From: Paraperibacillus marinus
GTDB lineage: Bacteria; Bacillota; Bacilli; Bacillales; DSM-1321
NCBI RefSeq assembly: GCF_046237605.1
Contig: NZ_CP143542.1
Span: 248,001 to 312,000, forward strand
Reading direction: 5' to 3'
DNA length: 64,000 nucleotides
The first letter of the stretch is position 1. Every line of letters begins with the position of its first letter. Both the position numbers and the translations under genes were made by a program. Positions 1 through 8,188 of this stretch are shown here, piece after piece. The notes under the pieces are model-generated. The model was not told the DNA's origin. It did no database searches and saw only the letters and a list, made by a program, of their open reading frames with translations.

Positions 1-690
1 CAAAGTGAATGGCCTAAGAACAGCAGTCAGGCTTATCTGTTCGAGTCGCTTGTGAAGGATGTTATGGAAGATAAGGATGCCGTGTTTAAAAAGACGAAAA
101 AGCACTATGTGTTTGAAACCAAGACGCGCTATCAGAATAACAAAATGCTTCCTTTTCAAGTCATTACCTTCAGCCAGAAGGACTTGTCACCGGTGAGCGT
201 CAAAGTGCAGGATCCGGATAAAAATACACTGGTATCGGTTGAATTCACCAAGGTGAAGTTCAATTCTTCCTTCGATAAGGGATCCTTCGATATGAAACGC
301 AACATGACAAGCGCACAGCTCGCACCTGTGATGGGTGAACCGAAGGACACAGCCTTCACTGTCAAGAGGCCGACCGCAAAGATTGACGGCGTGGAGCTGA
401 TTGACGAAGAAGAGCTTACCGCCGCTAATGGCAAACGTTTTGTGCTGACATATGGAGGGGAACAAAGCTATACGTTGATTCAGGAAAAAGCCGAACCTGC
501 AAAAACAACTCTTGCTTCGACCAAAATGAACGGTGAACCGGTAGATCTTGGGTTTGCCATCGGAGCCATATCCGGGCATACTCTCTCCTGGACATATGAC
601 GGAGTGGACTATATGCTTGCCTCCAAGGATTTATCGAAGGATGAAATGCTGATGGTGGCTCGATCGGTCGAGGCTGCGCCGGTAAAATAA
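1..690 (+). CDS. ydcC: LolA-like lipoprotein YdcC, C-terminal part (5' end outside window)
   Basis: The frame is open from base 1 and ends at TAA 688-690, so the start and any signal peptide lie upstream of the window. The visible ~229 residues alternate polar and beta-prone stretches (for example KHYVFETKTRYQ near the start) and end with a second domain carrying GYGG-like and DGVDYMLASKDL segments. This fits the C-terminal part of the YdcC family, LolA-like envelope proteins of about 350 residues in Bacillus that are linked to sporulation. Its position immediately upstream of alr is the same as in B. subtilis. Exact function is unknown; LolA-like folds bind lipid or lipoprotein, but no such binding is shown by this sequence. 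It ends just before a terminator, so it is the last gene of its transcript. Confidence 0.8.
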   Translation, partial: QSEWPKNSSQAYLFESLVKDVMEDKDAVFKKTKKHYVFETKTRYQNNKMLPFQVITFSQKDLSPVSVKVQDPDKNTLVSVEFTKVKFNSSFDKGSFDMKRNMTSAQLAPVMGEPKDTAFTVKRPTAKIDGVELIDEEELTAANGKRFVLTYGGEQSYTLIQEKAEPAKTTLASTKMNGEPVDLGFAIGAISGHTLSWTYDGVDYMLASKDLSKDEMLMVARSVEAAPVK

Positions 691-702
691 ATGAATCACA
701 GT

Positions 703-732
703 CCCTGCTGCTGCCGGCAGGGCCTTTTTTTT
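703..732 (+). terminator. Rho-independent terminator after ydcC
   Basis: CCCTGC (703-708) pairs with GCAGGG (717-722) around an 8-base loop and is followed by CC and a run of eight T. It lies 13 bases past the ydcC stop and separates it from alr. Confidence 0.85.
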
Positions 733-845
733 AGCAATAATTCCCGCCGTATGCGTAGGTGAAGGGGGACCATTTGACCTGGAACTCATTAACCGCAATA
801 ATTAAGAGGATAAAAAATCAAACCATGATAAAGGGCGGGTCATCA

Positions 846-2003
846 GTGGAAACTACCAGCTTTTACCGGGATACCTGGGCTGAAATTAATCTCGATCATA
901 TATATAACAATGTGAAGAATGTGAAGAAACACCTTCCTGCGCATGTTACCCTATATGCTGTGGTAAAGGCGAACGCATACGGCCATGGCTATGAAGAAAC
1001 AGCCAGGACGGCTCTTGAGGCAGGAGCAAATGCCCTGGCGGCGGCCTTCCTGGATGAAGCTGTATATCTCAGGAATAAGGGATTCAGCTGTCCGATCCTT
1101 GTGCTCGGGGCATCCAGGCCGGAGGATGTACAGGTTGCTGCGAATTATGACATTTCACTGACCGTATTCAATCTGGAATATCTTCAGGAAGCGCGAAAAA
1201 GCATGACTGGAGACCAGGCGGTCAAGCTTCACCTCAAATGCGATACAGGGATGGGACGGCTTGGTTTTACGTCCGCTGAGGAACTGCAGAAAGCCGAGCG
1301 GTTGATAACCAGTTTTGATCTTTATGACTTTGAGGGAATTTTCACCCATTTTGCCGCTGCAGATGAAGAAGACAGCAGCTATTATGAACTGCAGTTAAAG
1401 AGATTCACTGAATTCCTGGAGGCTTTGGCAGAGAGGCCAAGGCTCATCCATGCAAGCAACAGTGCTGCAACGCTCAGGTTCAAGGACAGCCAGTTCAATG
1501 CAGCAAGGCTTGGGATTGCCATGTACGGCCTTTCTCCCTCCGAAGAAATCAAGCCGCATCTGCCGTTTGAACTCCATCAGGCCATGTCGCTTAAAACAAA
1601 AGTTGTATCCATCAAGAAGTTATCCAAAGGTGACAGAATCAGCTATGGCGGGGCCTATACACTGCAGGAGGATGAATGGATAGCGGCTCTGCCCGTTGGA
1701 TATGCCGACGGCTTCCTGCGAAAGCTTCAGGGGCAGGAGGTTCTCGTTCAGGGAAAAAGGGTCCCGATTGTCGGACGAATCTGTATGGACCAGTGCATGA
1801 TCAGGCTTCCCGAAAAGGTGGATATCGGCACGGAAGTAACCCTTGTCGGCAGGGATGGGGATGAGTTCATTTCCCTGGATGAGATAGCCGTAAAGCTGGA
1901 TACCATTAACTATGAAGCTGCCTGCCTCGTTGCCTGGCGGATGCCGCGGGTGTATAAGAAATACGGAAAAACGCATATTACCAATAATTCCTTGTTAGAA
2001 TAG
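846..2003 (+). CDS. alr: Alanine racemase
   Basis: PLP-dependent racemase that makes D-alanine for peptidoglycan. The protein begins with SFYRDTWAEINL, the usual start of Bacillus Alr, and carries the PLP-lysine motif AVVKANAYGHG (Lys41 from the chosen start). The N-terminal barrel continues through KLHLKCDTGMGRLG and ARLGIAMYGL. The C-terminal beta domain begins near RISYGGAYT, which holds the catalytic tyrosine, and includes VGRICMDQCMI. From GTG 846 the length is 385 residues, normal for the family. The open frame extends upstream to 759 (ATG) and 825 (ATG), but only the part from 846 aligns with the family, and GGGCGGG lies about 8 bases before it, so I chose GTG 846. It lies directly upstream of the EndoA toxin-antitoxin pair, as in B. 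subtilis. Confidence 0.95.
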   Translation: METTSFYRDTWAEINLDHIYNNVKNVKKHLPAHVTLYAVVKANAYGHGYEETARTALEAGANALAAAFLDEAVYLRNKGFSCPILVLGASRPEDVQVAANYDISLTVFNLEYLQEARKSMTGDQAVKLHLKCDTGMGRLGFTSAEELQKAERLITSFDLYDFEGIFTHFAAADEEDSSYYELQLKRFTEFLEALAERPRLIHASNSAATLRFKDSQFNAARLGIAMYGLSPSEEIKPHLPFELHQAMSLKTKVVSIKKLSKGDRISYGGAYTLQEDEWIAALPVGYADGFLRKLQGQEVLVQGKRVPIVGRICMDQCMIRLPEKVDIGTEVTLVGRDGDEFISLDEIAVKLDTINYEAACLVAWRMPRVYKKYGKTHITNNSLLE

Positions 2004-2099
2004 CCTTTATAAAAGCCCTGAATTTTAGTAAAATCGGTAGTACTTGCATAAAAGGCTGCTTTTTATGTAGATAATAGAATAAAGATTTAGGTCTGCCCT

Positions 2100-2127
2100 T
2101 TGCATATATACACAATAATGGTAATAT
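2100..2127 (+). promoter_or_regulatory. Sigma-A-type promoter for ndoAI-ndoA
   Basis: TTGCAT (2100-2105), 16-base spacer, TAATAT (2122-2127), about 48 bases before the ndoAI start. The fit to the consensus is moderate. Confidence 0.5.
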
Positions 2128-2174
2128 GGTAAAGGGAAGATATAAGGTGTGTAGTGATGGTGGAGGTGTTGTTT

Positions 2175-2456
2175 GTGTCTGAATCCAGCGCAACAAGAGA
2201 GATATTAGTTCGATTACCTCAAAATCTTTTATCTGAGTTAGATGGGTATGTAAAAGAGGAAAATGTCAATCGCAGCGAATTTATCTATCGTGCGACCGAA
2301 ATGTATCTTCGCGAACGTAAAAAAAGAGAATTTCGCGAATCTATGAAACGTGGCTATATCGAAATGGCAGTCATTAATTTATCAATCGCATCCGAGGCTT
2401 TTCTTGCAGAGTATGAGGCTGACCATTGTGTGGAACGTTTAGTAAGCGGAGGTTAA
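2175..2456 (+). CDS. ndoAI: Antitoxin EndoAI (MazE-type, RHH fold)
   Basis: Ribbon-helix-helix antitoxin that neutralises the EndoA/MazF RNase and probably represses its own operon. The N-terminus SESSATREILVRLPQNLLSELDG is the beta strand and first helix of the fold, and the tail CVERLVSGG is the conserved toxin-binding end. The frame is open from ATG 2154, but GGAGGTG at 2162-2168 is spaced 6 bases from GTG 2175 and the family begins with SESS, so the 93-residue form is preferred. Its stop is followed after 4 bases by ndoA, a typical two-gene toxin-antitoxin layout. It lies between alr and rsbR as in B. subtilis. Confidence 0.93.
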   Translation: MSESSATREILVRLPQNLLSELDGYVKEENVNRSEFIYRATEMYLRERKKREFRESMKRGYIEMAVINLSIASEAFLAEYEADHCVERLVSGG

Positions 2457-2460
2457 GCCT

Positions 2461-2814
2461 TTGATTGTAGTTAAGCGTGGTGACGTATACTTCGCCGATC
2501 TTTCACCGGTGGTCGGCTCCGAGCAGGGAGGGACCCGCCCGGTATTGGTCATACAGAACGATATTGGCAATCGCTTCAGCCCTACTGTGATTGTGGCGGC
2601 GATTACTGCCCAAATCCAAAAAGCCAAGCTGCCCACGCATGTTGAAATTAACGCGAAGCGCTACGGTTTTGAACGAGATTCCGTTATACTATTGGAGCAG
2701 ATACGCACCATCGACAAGCAGCGCTTAACTGATAAGATCACTCATCTTGATGATGAAATGATGAAAAAAGTAGATGACGCATTACAGATCAGCTTGGGGC
2801 TTATAGAGTTTTAA
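2461..2814 (+). CDS. ndoA: Endoribonuclease toxin EndoA (MazF family)
   Basis: Sequence-specific mRNA interferase; the B. subtilis homologue cuts at UACAU. The 117-residue protein is almost collinear with B. subtilis EndoA: KRGDVYFADLSPVVGSEQGG at the N-terminus, RPVLVIQNDIGN, AAITAQIQKAKLPTH and the C-terminal LTDKITHLDDEMM. The start is TTG 2461, with GGAGG at 2448-2452 inside the end of ndoAI, matching the TTG start usual for this gene. No catalytic residue of the family looks changed, so it should be active and held in check by EndoAI. A terminator follows. Confidence 0.96.
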   Translation: MIVVKRGDVYFADLSPVVGSEQGGTRPVLVIQNDIGNRFSPTVIVAAITAQIQKAKLPTHVEINAKRYGFERDSVILLEQIRTIDKQRLTDKITHLDDEMMKKVDDALQISLGLIEF

Positions 2815-2837
2815 AAGAATATAGCATTGCCGATAAG

Positions 2838-2872
2838 AAAAAACGCTTTGAGACAAGGCGTTTTTTTTTATA
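2838..2872 (+). terminator. Terminator after ndoA
   Basis: AAACGCTTT pairs with AAGGCGTTT (one T-G wobble) around loop GAGAC, followed by a T run. Confidence 0.85.
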
Positions 2873-3229
2873 TATAGAACCATGTCTGGAAGTCCTGCGC
2901 GCTCTCCGCGGCAGGTCCGGAAAACGCTCGATTATTTTTCTTCAGAGTATGCAGGCATATCGGCGGAAATGTGGAAATAATATCAGTGGTGCATCTCTCG
3001 CGGCAGGAACAGCCACACTGCAGGAGGCCCTCAATTATTTGACGTAATTGAGGGCAAAACCTTATAGTGAGATAGTAGAGGGTGAAAGCTGTCAAGCGCA
3101 TTTTTTTCGCTTCGGTTTTCTGCGGCAGTCAAATCATGCCCGAATTATAAACAGTACATGACATTCTCTTAACAACTTGCTTATTAAGGGAATGGGTCCT
3201 ACTCGGGTATGTTAAAATAGGAGGGTATT
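2873..3229. other. Intergenic region ndoA-rsbR with a perfect inverted repeat
   Basis: No gene is visible in either strand. The notable element is GCCCTCAATTA (3027-3037) and TAATTGAGGGC (3045-3055), an 11-bp perfect inverted repeat with a 7-base spacer and no T tract on either side, so it looks more like an operator or a structured leader than a terminator. I see no convincing sigma-A or sigma-B promoter directly in front of rsbR; the AGGAGGG at 3220-3226 is its ribosome-binding site. Confidence 0.5.
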
Positions 3230-4066
3230 ATGAACGAGCTGATATATAAGTATATTAAGAATAACAGGGAAAAGATTTTAGAAAAGTGGGTTGCGACTAC
3301 AAAGAGCAAGGCGGATTATAAGCTGATCAATGCGGTTTCAGATGAGATGTTTTCCCGGACAAGCCAGGAGTTTATCGAAATGATCATCACCCGGCTTACG
3401 GATAATCATGAGGAATTCATCAGCCGGCTTACGGATTTTGCCGAAAAAGTAGTCAGGCTGGGGTGGCCGCTGACCTTTGTTAACGAAGGCCTGCGCGAAT
3501 TCTCCAAAATCACCTTCCAGGGCATGGTGGAGGACGGGATTGTAACGAAGGAAAACCAGATGTCGATCGTTTATGATTTTGATTCCTTTATGACCCCAAT
3601 GAATAATGAAATTGTAAATATGTATTCACAAACTTGGGAAAAAACCGTATCCCTTCAAAAAATAGCCCTTCAAGAATTATCTGCTCCCTTAATCCCTGTC
3701 CTAGATAGGATCACGGTCATGCCCCTTGTCGGCACTATAGACACCGAAAGAGCGAAGCAAATCATGGAAAACCTTCTTGAGGGTGTAGTAAAGCACCGCT
3801 CTGAAGTAGTCCTTATTGATATAACAGGAGTTCCCGTAGTGGACACGATGGTCGCGCATCACATCATCCAGGCAGCCGAGGCTGTACGGCTGGTGGGTGC
3901 ACACTGCATGCTCTGCGGCATTCGGCCTGAGATTGCCCAGACGATCGTCAACCTTGGAATCAATCTTAGTGAGTTTGCTACTAAGAGCTCTCTGCAGAAG
4001 GGAATTGAAGCAGCCCTTGAAATTACAAACCGCAAATTAGTTGAGATGGAGGAAGAAATGGAATGA
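3230..4066 (+). CDS. rsbRA: Stressosome protein RsbRA
   Basis: Scaffold and sensor of the stressosome, which controls release of RsbT and so sigma-B activity. Residues 1-~145 form the non-heme globin-like sensory domain. Residues ~150-265 form a STAS domain (LIPVLDRITVMPLVGTID, then VVLIDITGVPVVDTMVA). The two threonines that RsbT phosphorylates in B. subtilis are present as Thr172 (GTIDT) and Thr206 (VVDT). Length is 278 residues, near the B. subtilis 274. A strong AGGAGGG precedes ATG 3230. It overlaps rsbS by four bases (ATGA), opening an eight-gene operon. Confidence 0.95.
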   Translation: MNELIYKYIKNNREKILEKWVATTKSKADYKLINAVSDEMFSRTSQEFIEMIITRLTDNHEEFISRLTDFAEKVVRLGWPLTFVNEGLREFSKITFQGMVEDGIVTKENQMSIVYDFDSFMTPMNNEIVNMYSQTWEKTVSLQKIALQELSAPLIPVLDRITVMPLVGTIDTERAKQIMENLLEGVVKHRSEVVLIDITGVPVVDTMVAHHIIQAAEAVRLVGAHCMLCGIRPEIAQTIVNLGINLSEFATKSSLQKGIEAALEITNRKLVEMEEEME

Positions 4067-4419
4067 GGATCCCCATTTTAAAGCTTTATGACTGTCTGCT
4101 GGTTTCCATTCAGTGGGAATTGGATGATGCGACGGCCCTTCAGTTTCAGGAGGACCTGCTGGAGAAAATTCATGAAACAAGTGCAAATGGAGTGGTTATT
4201 GATATAACATCCATCGACTTTATAGATTCATTCATAGCAAAAGTTCTCGGTGATGTTGTAAGCATGTCTAAACTTATGGGTGCTAAGGTAGTCATCACCG
4301 GGATACAGCCGGCAGTTGCAATCACCTTGATTGAACTCGGCATCGTACTGGATGATGTTCTGACAGCCTTGGATTTAGAAAAAGGTTTGGAGAAATTACA
4401 ACAGGAATTGGGGGACTAA
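4063..4419 (+). CDS. rsbS: Stressosome core protein RsbS
   Basis: Single STAS-domain core component that sequesters the kinase RsbT until it is phosphorylated. Of 118 residues, VVIDITSIDFIDSFIAK holds the phosphorylatable serine, Ser56 here, equivalent to Ser59 of B. subtilis because this protein is three residues shorter at the N-terminus. GIQPAVAITLIELGI is the conserved C-terminal half of the fold. Translation is probably coupled to rsbR through the ATGA overlap at 4063-4066, and rsbT begins 3 bases after the stop. Confidence 0.96.
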   Translation: MRIPILKLYDCLLVSIQWELDDATALQFQEDLLEKIHETSANGVVIDITSIDFIDSFIAKVLGDVVSMSKLMGAKVVITGIQPAVAITLIELGIVLDDVLTALDLEKGLEKLQQELGD

Positions 4420-4422
4420 CAC

Positions 4423-4824
4423 ATGGAATTCCAATCCTGCGTAAACATTATTAACGAGTGGGACATTGTCGCTGCCCGGCAGCTTGGCAGGAATGTTGCC
4501 AAAGAGCTGGGATTCGGCACAGTGGACCAGGCAAGAATCACAACCGCAATAAGTGAGCTTGCCAGAAATATTTATTTATATGCGGGTCAGGGAAAAGTAT
4601 GCATTGAAAAGCTTTATGAGTCCGGCAGGTCAGGGGTCCTGATTATCGCTTCTGATGAAGGGCCGGGCATACCTGATGTCCGCAAAGTAATGGAAGATGG
4701 ATTTTCAACTTCAGGGGGACTAGGAGCGGGTCTGCCTGGTGTAAAGAGGCTGATGGATGAATTTGACCTGGATACTAATGTGGGAAAGGGCACTGAAATC
4801 CGCGCTACGAAATGGCTCCGCTAG
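4423..4824 (+). CDS. rsbT: Serine/threonine kinase and switch protein RsbT
   Basis: GHKL-fold kinase that phosphorylates RsbS and RsbR under stress, then leaves the stressosome to activate the phosphatase RsbU. The ATP-binding motifs are visible: the N box in TAISELARNIYLYA, the G1 box in IASDEGPGIPD, and the G2 box in GGLGAGLPGVKRLMD. Length 133 residues matches the family. It starts at ATG 4423 behind GGGGGAC and ends 11 bases before the rsbU start. Nothing unusual was seen. Confidence 0.96.
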   Translation: MEFQSCVNIINEWDIVAARQLGRNVAKELGFGTVDQARITTAISELARNIYLYAGQGKVCIEKLYESGRSGVLIIASDEGPGIPDVRKVMEDGFSTSGGLGAGLPGVKRLMDEFDLDTNVGKGTEIRATKWLR

Positions 4825-4835
4825 GGGGGACCAGC

Positions 4836-5846
4836 ATGGAATCTAGAGAGAATCTTGAAGAAAAATATCGGGAGGCGCTGTTCAATTACCTGAAAGAGCA
4901 ATCCGAACAGGCTCTTTACCAAGGGCAGAAGTACAGCCGCAAAACGATAGAACATAAAATATCGCCGGAAGAGATCATAAGCTTCCATAAAAGTACGCTG
5001 ATGGAAGCTTATGAGGATCTCCCTGAGGAAGTTGTGCATTCGCTCGACTTCCTTCTAGAGGTGATGATGGGTTATGGAATTGCCTACCGGGAACACCAGA
5101 ACCTGAAGCATCTGCAGCAGGAGCTGAAATCGGAGATGGAGATTGCCGCAAATGTCCAGCATACCCTCCTCGGTACAGACATACCGGACCTGGAAGGTCT
5201 CGAGATCGGGGCCATCAGCGTGCCGGCGAGGCATATGAACGGAGATTACTTCCACTTCATTCAGGATGAGAACCAGTGTGTAGGGGTAGGGATTGCAGAC
5301 GTAATCGGCAAGGGTATCCCTGCCGCGCTCTGTATGTCCATGATCAAATATGCGATGGACAGCCTTCCGGATCACCGCCATTTTCCGAAGAGCGTGCTTG
5401 AAAGCCTGAATCGTGTGGTGGAGAGGAACGTCGACCCAAGCATGTTCATCACGATGTTTTATGGCCTCTACAACCCGGCGTCCCATACGTTTTCTTACGC
5501 ATCTGCCGGCCATGAACCGGGTTTCTATTATGATGCAGAGACTGGGACGTTTTCGGACCTGACGGCAAAGGGCCTTCTCCTTGGAGTGGAGAAGAAGACG
5601 CAATATGAGCAGTATGAAAAACAGGTTGGACCCGGAGACATGATCGTATTGATGTCAGACGGCGTGACAGAGTGCCGCACGAGCGAGGGTTTCATTGAGC
5701 GGGGGACGCTTATTGAATTCATCCAGAAGAATATGCACCTGAGCGCACAGGAAATGGTTAACAATATTTATAAACAGTTAGAGAAAATGCAGCATTTCCA
5801 GTTAAGGGATGATTTTACACTGATTATTCTCAAAAGAAATGTTTAA
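4836..5846 (+). CDS. rsbU: PP2C-type phosphatase RsbU
   Basis: Dephosphorylates the anti-anti-sigma factor RsbV once RsbT binds it. The N-terminal ~80 residues form the RsbT-binding helical domain (LFNYLKEQSEQALYQGQ). The SpoIIE-type phosphatase domain follows, with metal-ligand motifs GDYFHF, IADVIGKGIPAA, LMSDGVTECR and RDDFTLIIL. The open frame starts at 4812, inside rsbT, but AGGGGGGA before ATG 4836 and the start MESRENLEEKY select 4836, giving 336 residues against 335 in B. subtilis. The stop codon overlaps the -35 element of the internal sigma-B promoter. Confidence 0.96.
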   Translation: MESRENLEEKYREALFNYLKEQSEQALYQGQKYSRKTIEHKISPEEIISFHKSTLMEAYEDLPEEVVHSLDFLLEVMMGYGIAYREHQNLKHLQQELKSEMEIAANVQHTLLGTDIPDLEGLEIGAISVPARHMNGDYFHFIQDENQCVGVGIADVIGKGIPAALCMSMIKYAMDSLPDHRHFPKSVLESLNRVVERNVDPSMFITMFYGLYNPASHTFSYASAGHEPGFYYDAETGTFSDLTAKGLLLGVEKKTQYEQYEKQVGPGDMIVLMSDGVTECRTSEGFIERGTLIEFIQKNMHLSAQEMVNNIYKQLEKMQHFQLRDDFTLIILKRNV

Positions 5847-5866
5847 GGTAAGACTGTAAAGGGTAA
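5841..5866 (+). promoter_or_regulatory. Internal sigma-B promoter before rsbV
   Basis: GTTTAA (5841-5846), 14-base spacer, GGGTAA (5861-5866): near-perfect sigma-B consensus. It overlaps the end of rsbU and lies 42 bases before rsbV, the place where B. subtilis has its autoregulatory sigma-B promoter. Confidence 0.9.
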
Positions 5867-5907
5867 ATATTGAGTGCAATTCGAAAAGAAGAAGGTGGGT
5901 CAGTTCA

Positions 5908-6240
5908 ATGAATATTGTTATTGATGTGAAAGATATAGATTCAAAAGCGAAAGTAAAAATTAAAGGCGAGATCGATGCCTATACCGCTCCAAAGGTGAGG
6001 GAGACCCTTTTCCCTATATCGGAACAGGAAAATGTTCACATGATCGTCGACCTTTCCGATGTATCTTACATGGACAGCACGGGCCTCGGCGTATTTGTAG
6101 GATTATTCAAAAGCGTTCGTGCCCATAACGGTGAATTCTATTTAGTGGGATTATCAGATCGCCTTCGCCGTTTATTCGATATCACAGGACTTGCTGATAT
6201 CATCGATATTAATAGTAATACTGAGGGTGGAGTACTATGA
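5908..6240 (+). CDS. rsbV: Anti-anti-sigma factor RsbV
   Basis: STAS-domain protein of 110 residues. When unphosphorylated it binds RsbW and frees sigma-B. The phospho-site is Ser57 in YMDSTGLGVF, matching Ser56 of B. subtilis. The start is ATG 5908 behind GAAGGTGGG. It is the first gene served by the sigma-B promoter at 5841, so expression is positively autoregulated. It overlaps rsbW by ATGA (6237-6240), consistent with the fixed stoichiometry the partner switch needs. Confidence 0.96.
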   Translation: MNIVIDVKDIDSKAKVKIKGEIDAYTAPKVRETLFPISEQENVHMIVDLSDVSYMDSTGLGVFVGLFKSVRAHNGEFYLVGLSDRLRRLFDITGLADIIDINSNTEGGVL

Positions 6241-6710
6241 CAGAAACATTTGATTATATAGAAATGAAATTCCCTGCAAAACCAGAATTCATCGGCGTTA
6301 TCCGTCTTACCCTTTCAGGTATTGCGAGCAGGATGGGATTTGCATACGAAGATATTGAGGATCTGAAGATTGCTACCAGTGAAGCCTGCACCAATGCCGT
6401 CCAGCATGCATATAAGGACAACGAAAAGGGCGAAGTCAAGATTGGCTTTGGTTTGTATGAGGACCGCCTGGAGGTTATGGTTGCCGACAATGGACACAGC
6501 TGTGATTTTGAAGAGGTACGGAAAGGCCTAGGCCCGTATGGTGCAGACCAGAACGTGGAACTTCTTAGAGAAGGAGGCTTAGGCTTATACCTCATTGAGT
6601 CCCTCATGGACGATGTGAAAATACATCAGCATGAAGGTGTAACTGTGTTCATGACTAAGTTTTTAGTAGGAGAGCAGGTGGAGAGTGATGCAGAAAGAAT
6701 CTCAACCTAA
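6237..6710 (+). CDS. rsbW: Anti-sigma-B factor / serine kinase RsbW
   Basis: GHKL-fold kinase that holds sigma-B inactive and phosphorylates RsbV. Motifs: N box in TSEACTNAVQHAY, G1 in VADNGHSCDFE, G2 in GGLGLYLIESLMDD. Length 157 residues matches the family. The 3' end overlaps the start of sigB by 23 bases, so anti-sigma factor and sigma factor are translationally linked. No defect is seen. Confidence 0.96.
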   Translation: MTETFDYIEMKFPAKPEFIGVIRLTLSGIASRMGFAYEDIEDLKIATSEACTNAVQHAYKDNEKGEVKIGFGLYEDRLEVMVADNGHSCDFEEVRKGLGPYGADQNVELLREGGLGLYLIESLMDDVKIHQHEGVTVFMTKFLVGEQVESDAERIST

Positions 6711-7476
6711 CCAGGCCAAGGAGAAAGTAAATAATTGGATCAAGCAGTATCAGCTGCACCAGGACGAAGAGGCCCAGAACTCGCTTGTGCTTCACTATCA
6801 AGGCCTGGTGGAGACGATTGCAAGGAAGTATTCCAAAGGGAAGTCCTACCATGAAGACATTATCCAGGTTGGGATGATCGGACTTCTGGGTGCAATCAGA
6901 AGGTATGATGAAACCTTCGGCAAGAGCTTTGAAGCATTTGCCGTACCAACCATCATCGGGGAAATAAAGAGGTTCCTGCGCGATAAGACGTGGAGTGTAC
7001 ATGTTCCGCGCCGGATCAAGGAGCTTGGCCCGAAGATAAAGGTTACGGTCGAAGAATTGACTACGGAATTACACCGGTCGCCTAAGATTGATGAAATTGC
7101 TTCTTATCTAGAGGTTTCGGAGGAAGAAGTGCTCGAAGCGATGGAGATGGGCAAGAGCTATCAGGCGTTGTCAATCGACCATTCCATCGAGGCTGATTCA
7201 GATGGCGGAACGGTTACCTTACTTGATATCTTCGGCAATGTGGACGAAGGATTCGAAAAGGTGAATCAGCGGCTTGTGCTTGAACGCGTCCTGCATGTAT
7301 TGACTGACCGGGAAAAGAAGATCATTCAATATACGTATCTGGAGAATCTGAGCCAGAAGGAAGCCGGAGAGCAGCTGGGGATTTCCCAGATGCATGTCTC
7401 CCGTCTCCAGCGGCGTGCTATCAAGAAGCTTCAGGAGGCCATTAACGCCGAAATTAATTCGGAGTATGCCAAATGA
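6688..7476 (+). CDS. sigB: General stress sigma factor SigB
   Basis: RNA polymerase sigma factor of the general stress response. Region 2 is visible as VGMIGLLGAIRRYD and FEAFAVPTIIGEIKRFLRDKTW; region 3 includes VPRRIKELGPKIK; region 4.2 is the helix-turn-helix LSQKEAGEQLGISQMHVSRL. GTG 6685 and ATG 6688 are both possible; ATG 6688 is preferred behind AGGTGGA, giving 262 residues, as in B. subtilis. The start lies inside rsbW and the stop overlaps rsbX by ATGA. Confidence 0.97.
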   Translation: MQKESQPNQAKEKVNNWIKQYQLHQDEEAQNSLVLHYQGLVETIARKYSKGKSYHEDIIQVGMIGLLGAIRRYDETFGKSFEAFAVPTIIGEIKRFLRDKTWSVHVPRRIKELGPKIKVTVEELTTELHRSPKIDEIASYLEVSEEEVLEAMEMGKSYQALSIDHSIEADSDGGTVTLLDIFGNVDEGFEKVNQRLVLERVLHVLTDREKKIIQYTYLENLSQKEAGEQLGISQMHVSRLQRRAIKKLQEAINAEINSEYAK

Positions 7477-8075
7477 TCCAAACCCACATAAAGGAACAGC
7501 ATCTGGAGCTTCTTATCTCACAGTCATCAAAAAATGATATGCCCTATTGCGGGGACAGTTATTATTATACGGTCACCGATGATTATTTTATCTGTGTGCT
7601 GGCTGACGGCCTCGGCAGCGGCCAGTTTGCCTACGAATCGTCTTCGGCCGTTGTGGATGTAGTGAAGGACAACCCTCATTTGGATGTAGAGTCACTGATG
7701 AAGCTCTGCAATGAAGTCCTCGTCAATAAAAGAGGGGCTGCCGTATCCATTCTTAAGGCAGACTTCAGAACGCATGAGTTTGTTTACAGTTCAGTCGGCA
7801 ACATCAGATTCTTCTGCTGCCTGCCGGATGGCAAACTGCTTTATCCTCTTCCTGTTACGGGATATCTATCAGGAAGGACCCAGCGGTATCATACTCAATT
7901 TTTTAAATATGAACCTCAGTCCAATTTCATCCTTCATTCGGATGGCCTGCAGATGGTCGGGGCGAAAAGGGTCCTCAAATCTCACGTCCCGCTTCAGCAG
8001 ACCGCAAGACTGCTGCTTGAGGAAAACAGTGCCTATTCAGATGACACAACCTTTTTACTGGGAAGCTTACTTTAA
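7473..8075 (+). CDS. rsbX: PP2C-type phosphatase RsbX
   Basis: Resets the stressosome by dephosphorylating RsbS and RsbR, ending the sigma-B response. The 200-residue PP2C fold shows CVLADGLGSGQFAYESS (metal-ligand Asp), SVGNIRFFC, HSDGLQM and the C-terminal SDDTTFLLGSLL. It is the last gene of the rsb operon, starts with an ATGA overlap on sigB, and its stop codon lies within the stem of the operon terminator. Confidence 0.95.
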   Translation: MIQTHIKEQHLELLISQSSKNDMPYCGDSYYYTVTDDYFICVLADGLGSGQFAYESSSAVVDVVKDNPHLDVESLMKLCNEVLVNKRGAAVSILKADFRTHEFVYSSVGNIRFFCCLPDGKLLYPLPVTGYLSGRTQRYHTQFFKYEPQSNFILHSDGLQMVGAKRVLKSHVPLQQTARLLLEENSAYSDDTTFLLGSLL

Positions 8076-8099
8076 TGACATTAAAGTAAGCTTTTTGTT
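8063..8099 (+). terminator. Terminator of the sigB operon
   Basis: A perfect 13-bp stem, AAGCTTACTTTAA (8063-8075) with TTAAAGTAAGCTT (8081-8093), loop TGACA, followed by T-rich sequence. The left arm contains the rsbX stop codon. Confidence 0.92.
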
Positions 8100-8188
8100 T
8101 TTCCTGCCGAAGCAGGATATTTCTTTTTTCATTTTGCCGGCTTCGGTTTATAATGAATCAACGATGATAAGGAAAGGCGGAATGTATA

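Noticed and set aside
3195..3218. Sigma-B or sigma-A promoter directly before rsbR (GGGTAT, TAAAAT)
   Set aside because: GGGTAT lacks a GTTTAA-like -35 at the right distance, and TAAAAT is too close to the start codon and has no -35.
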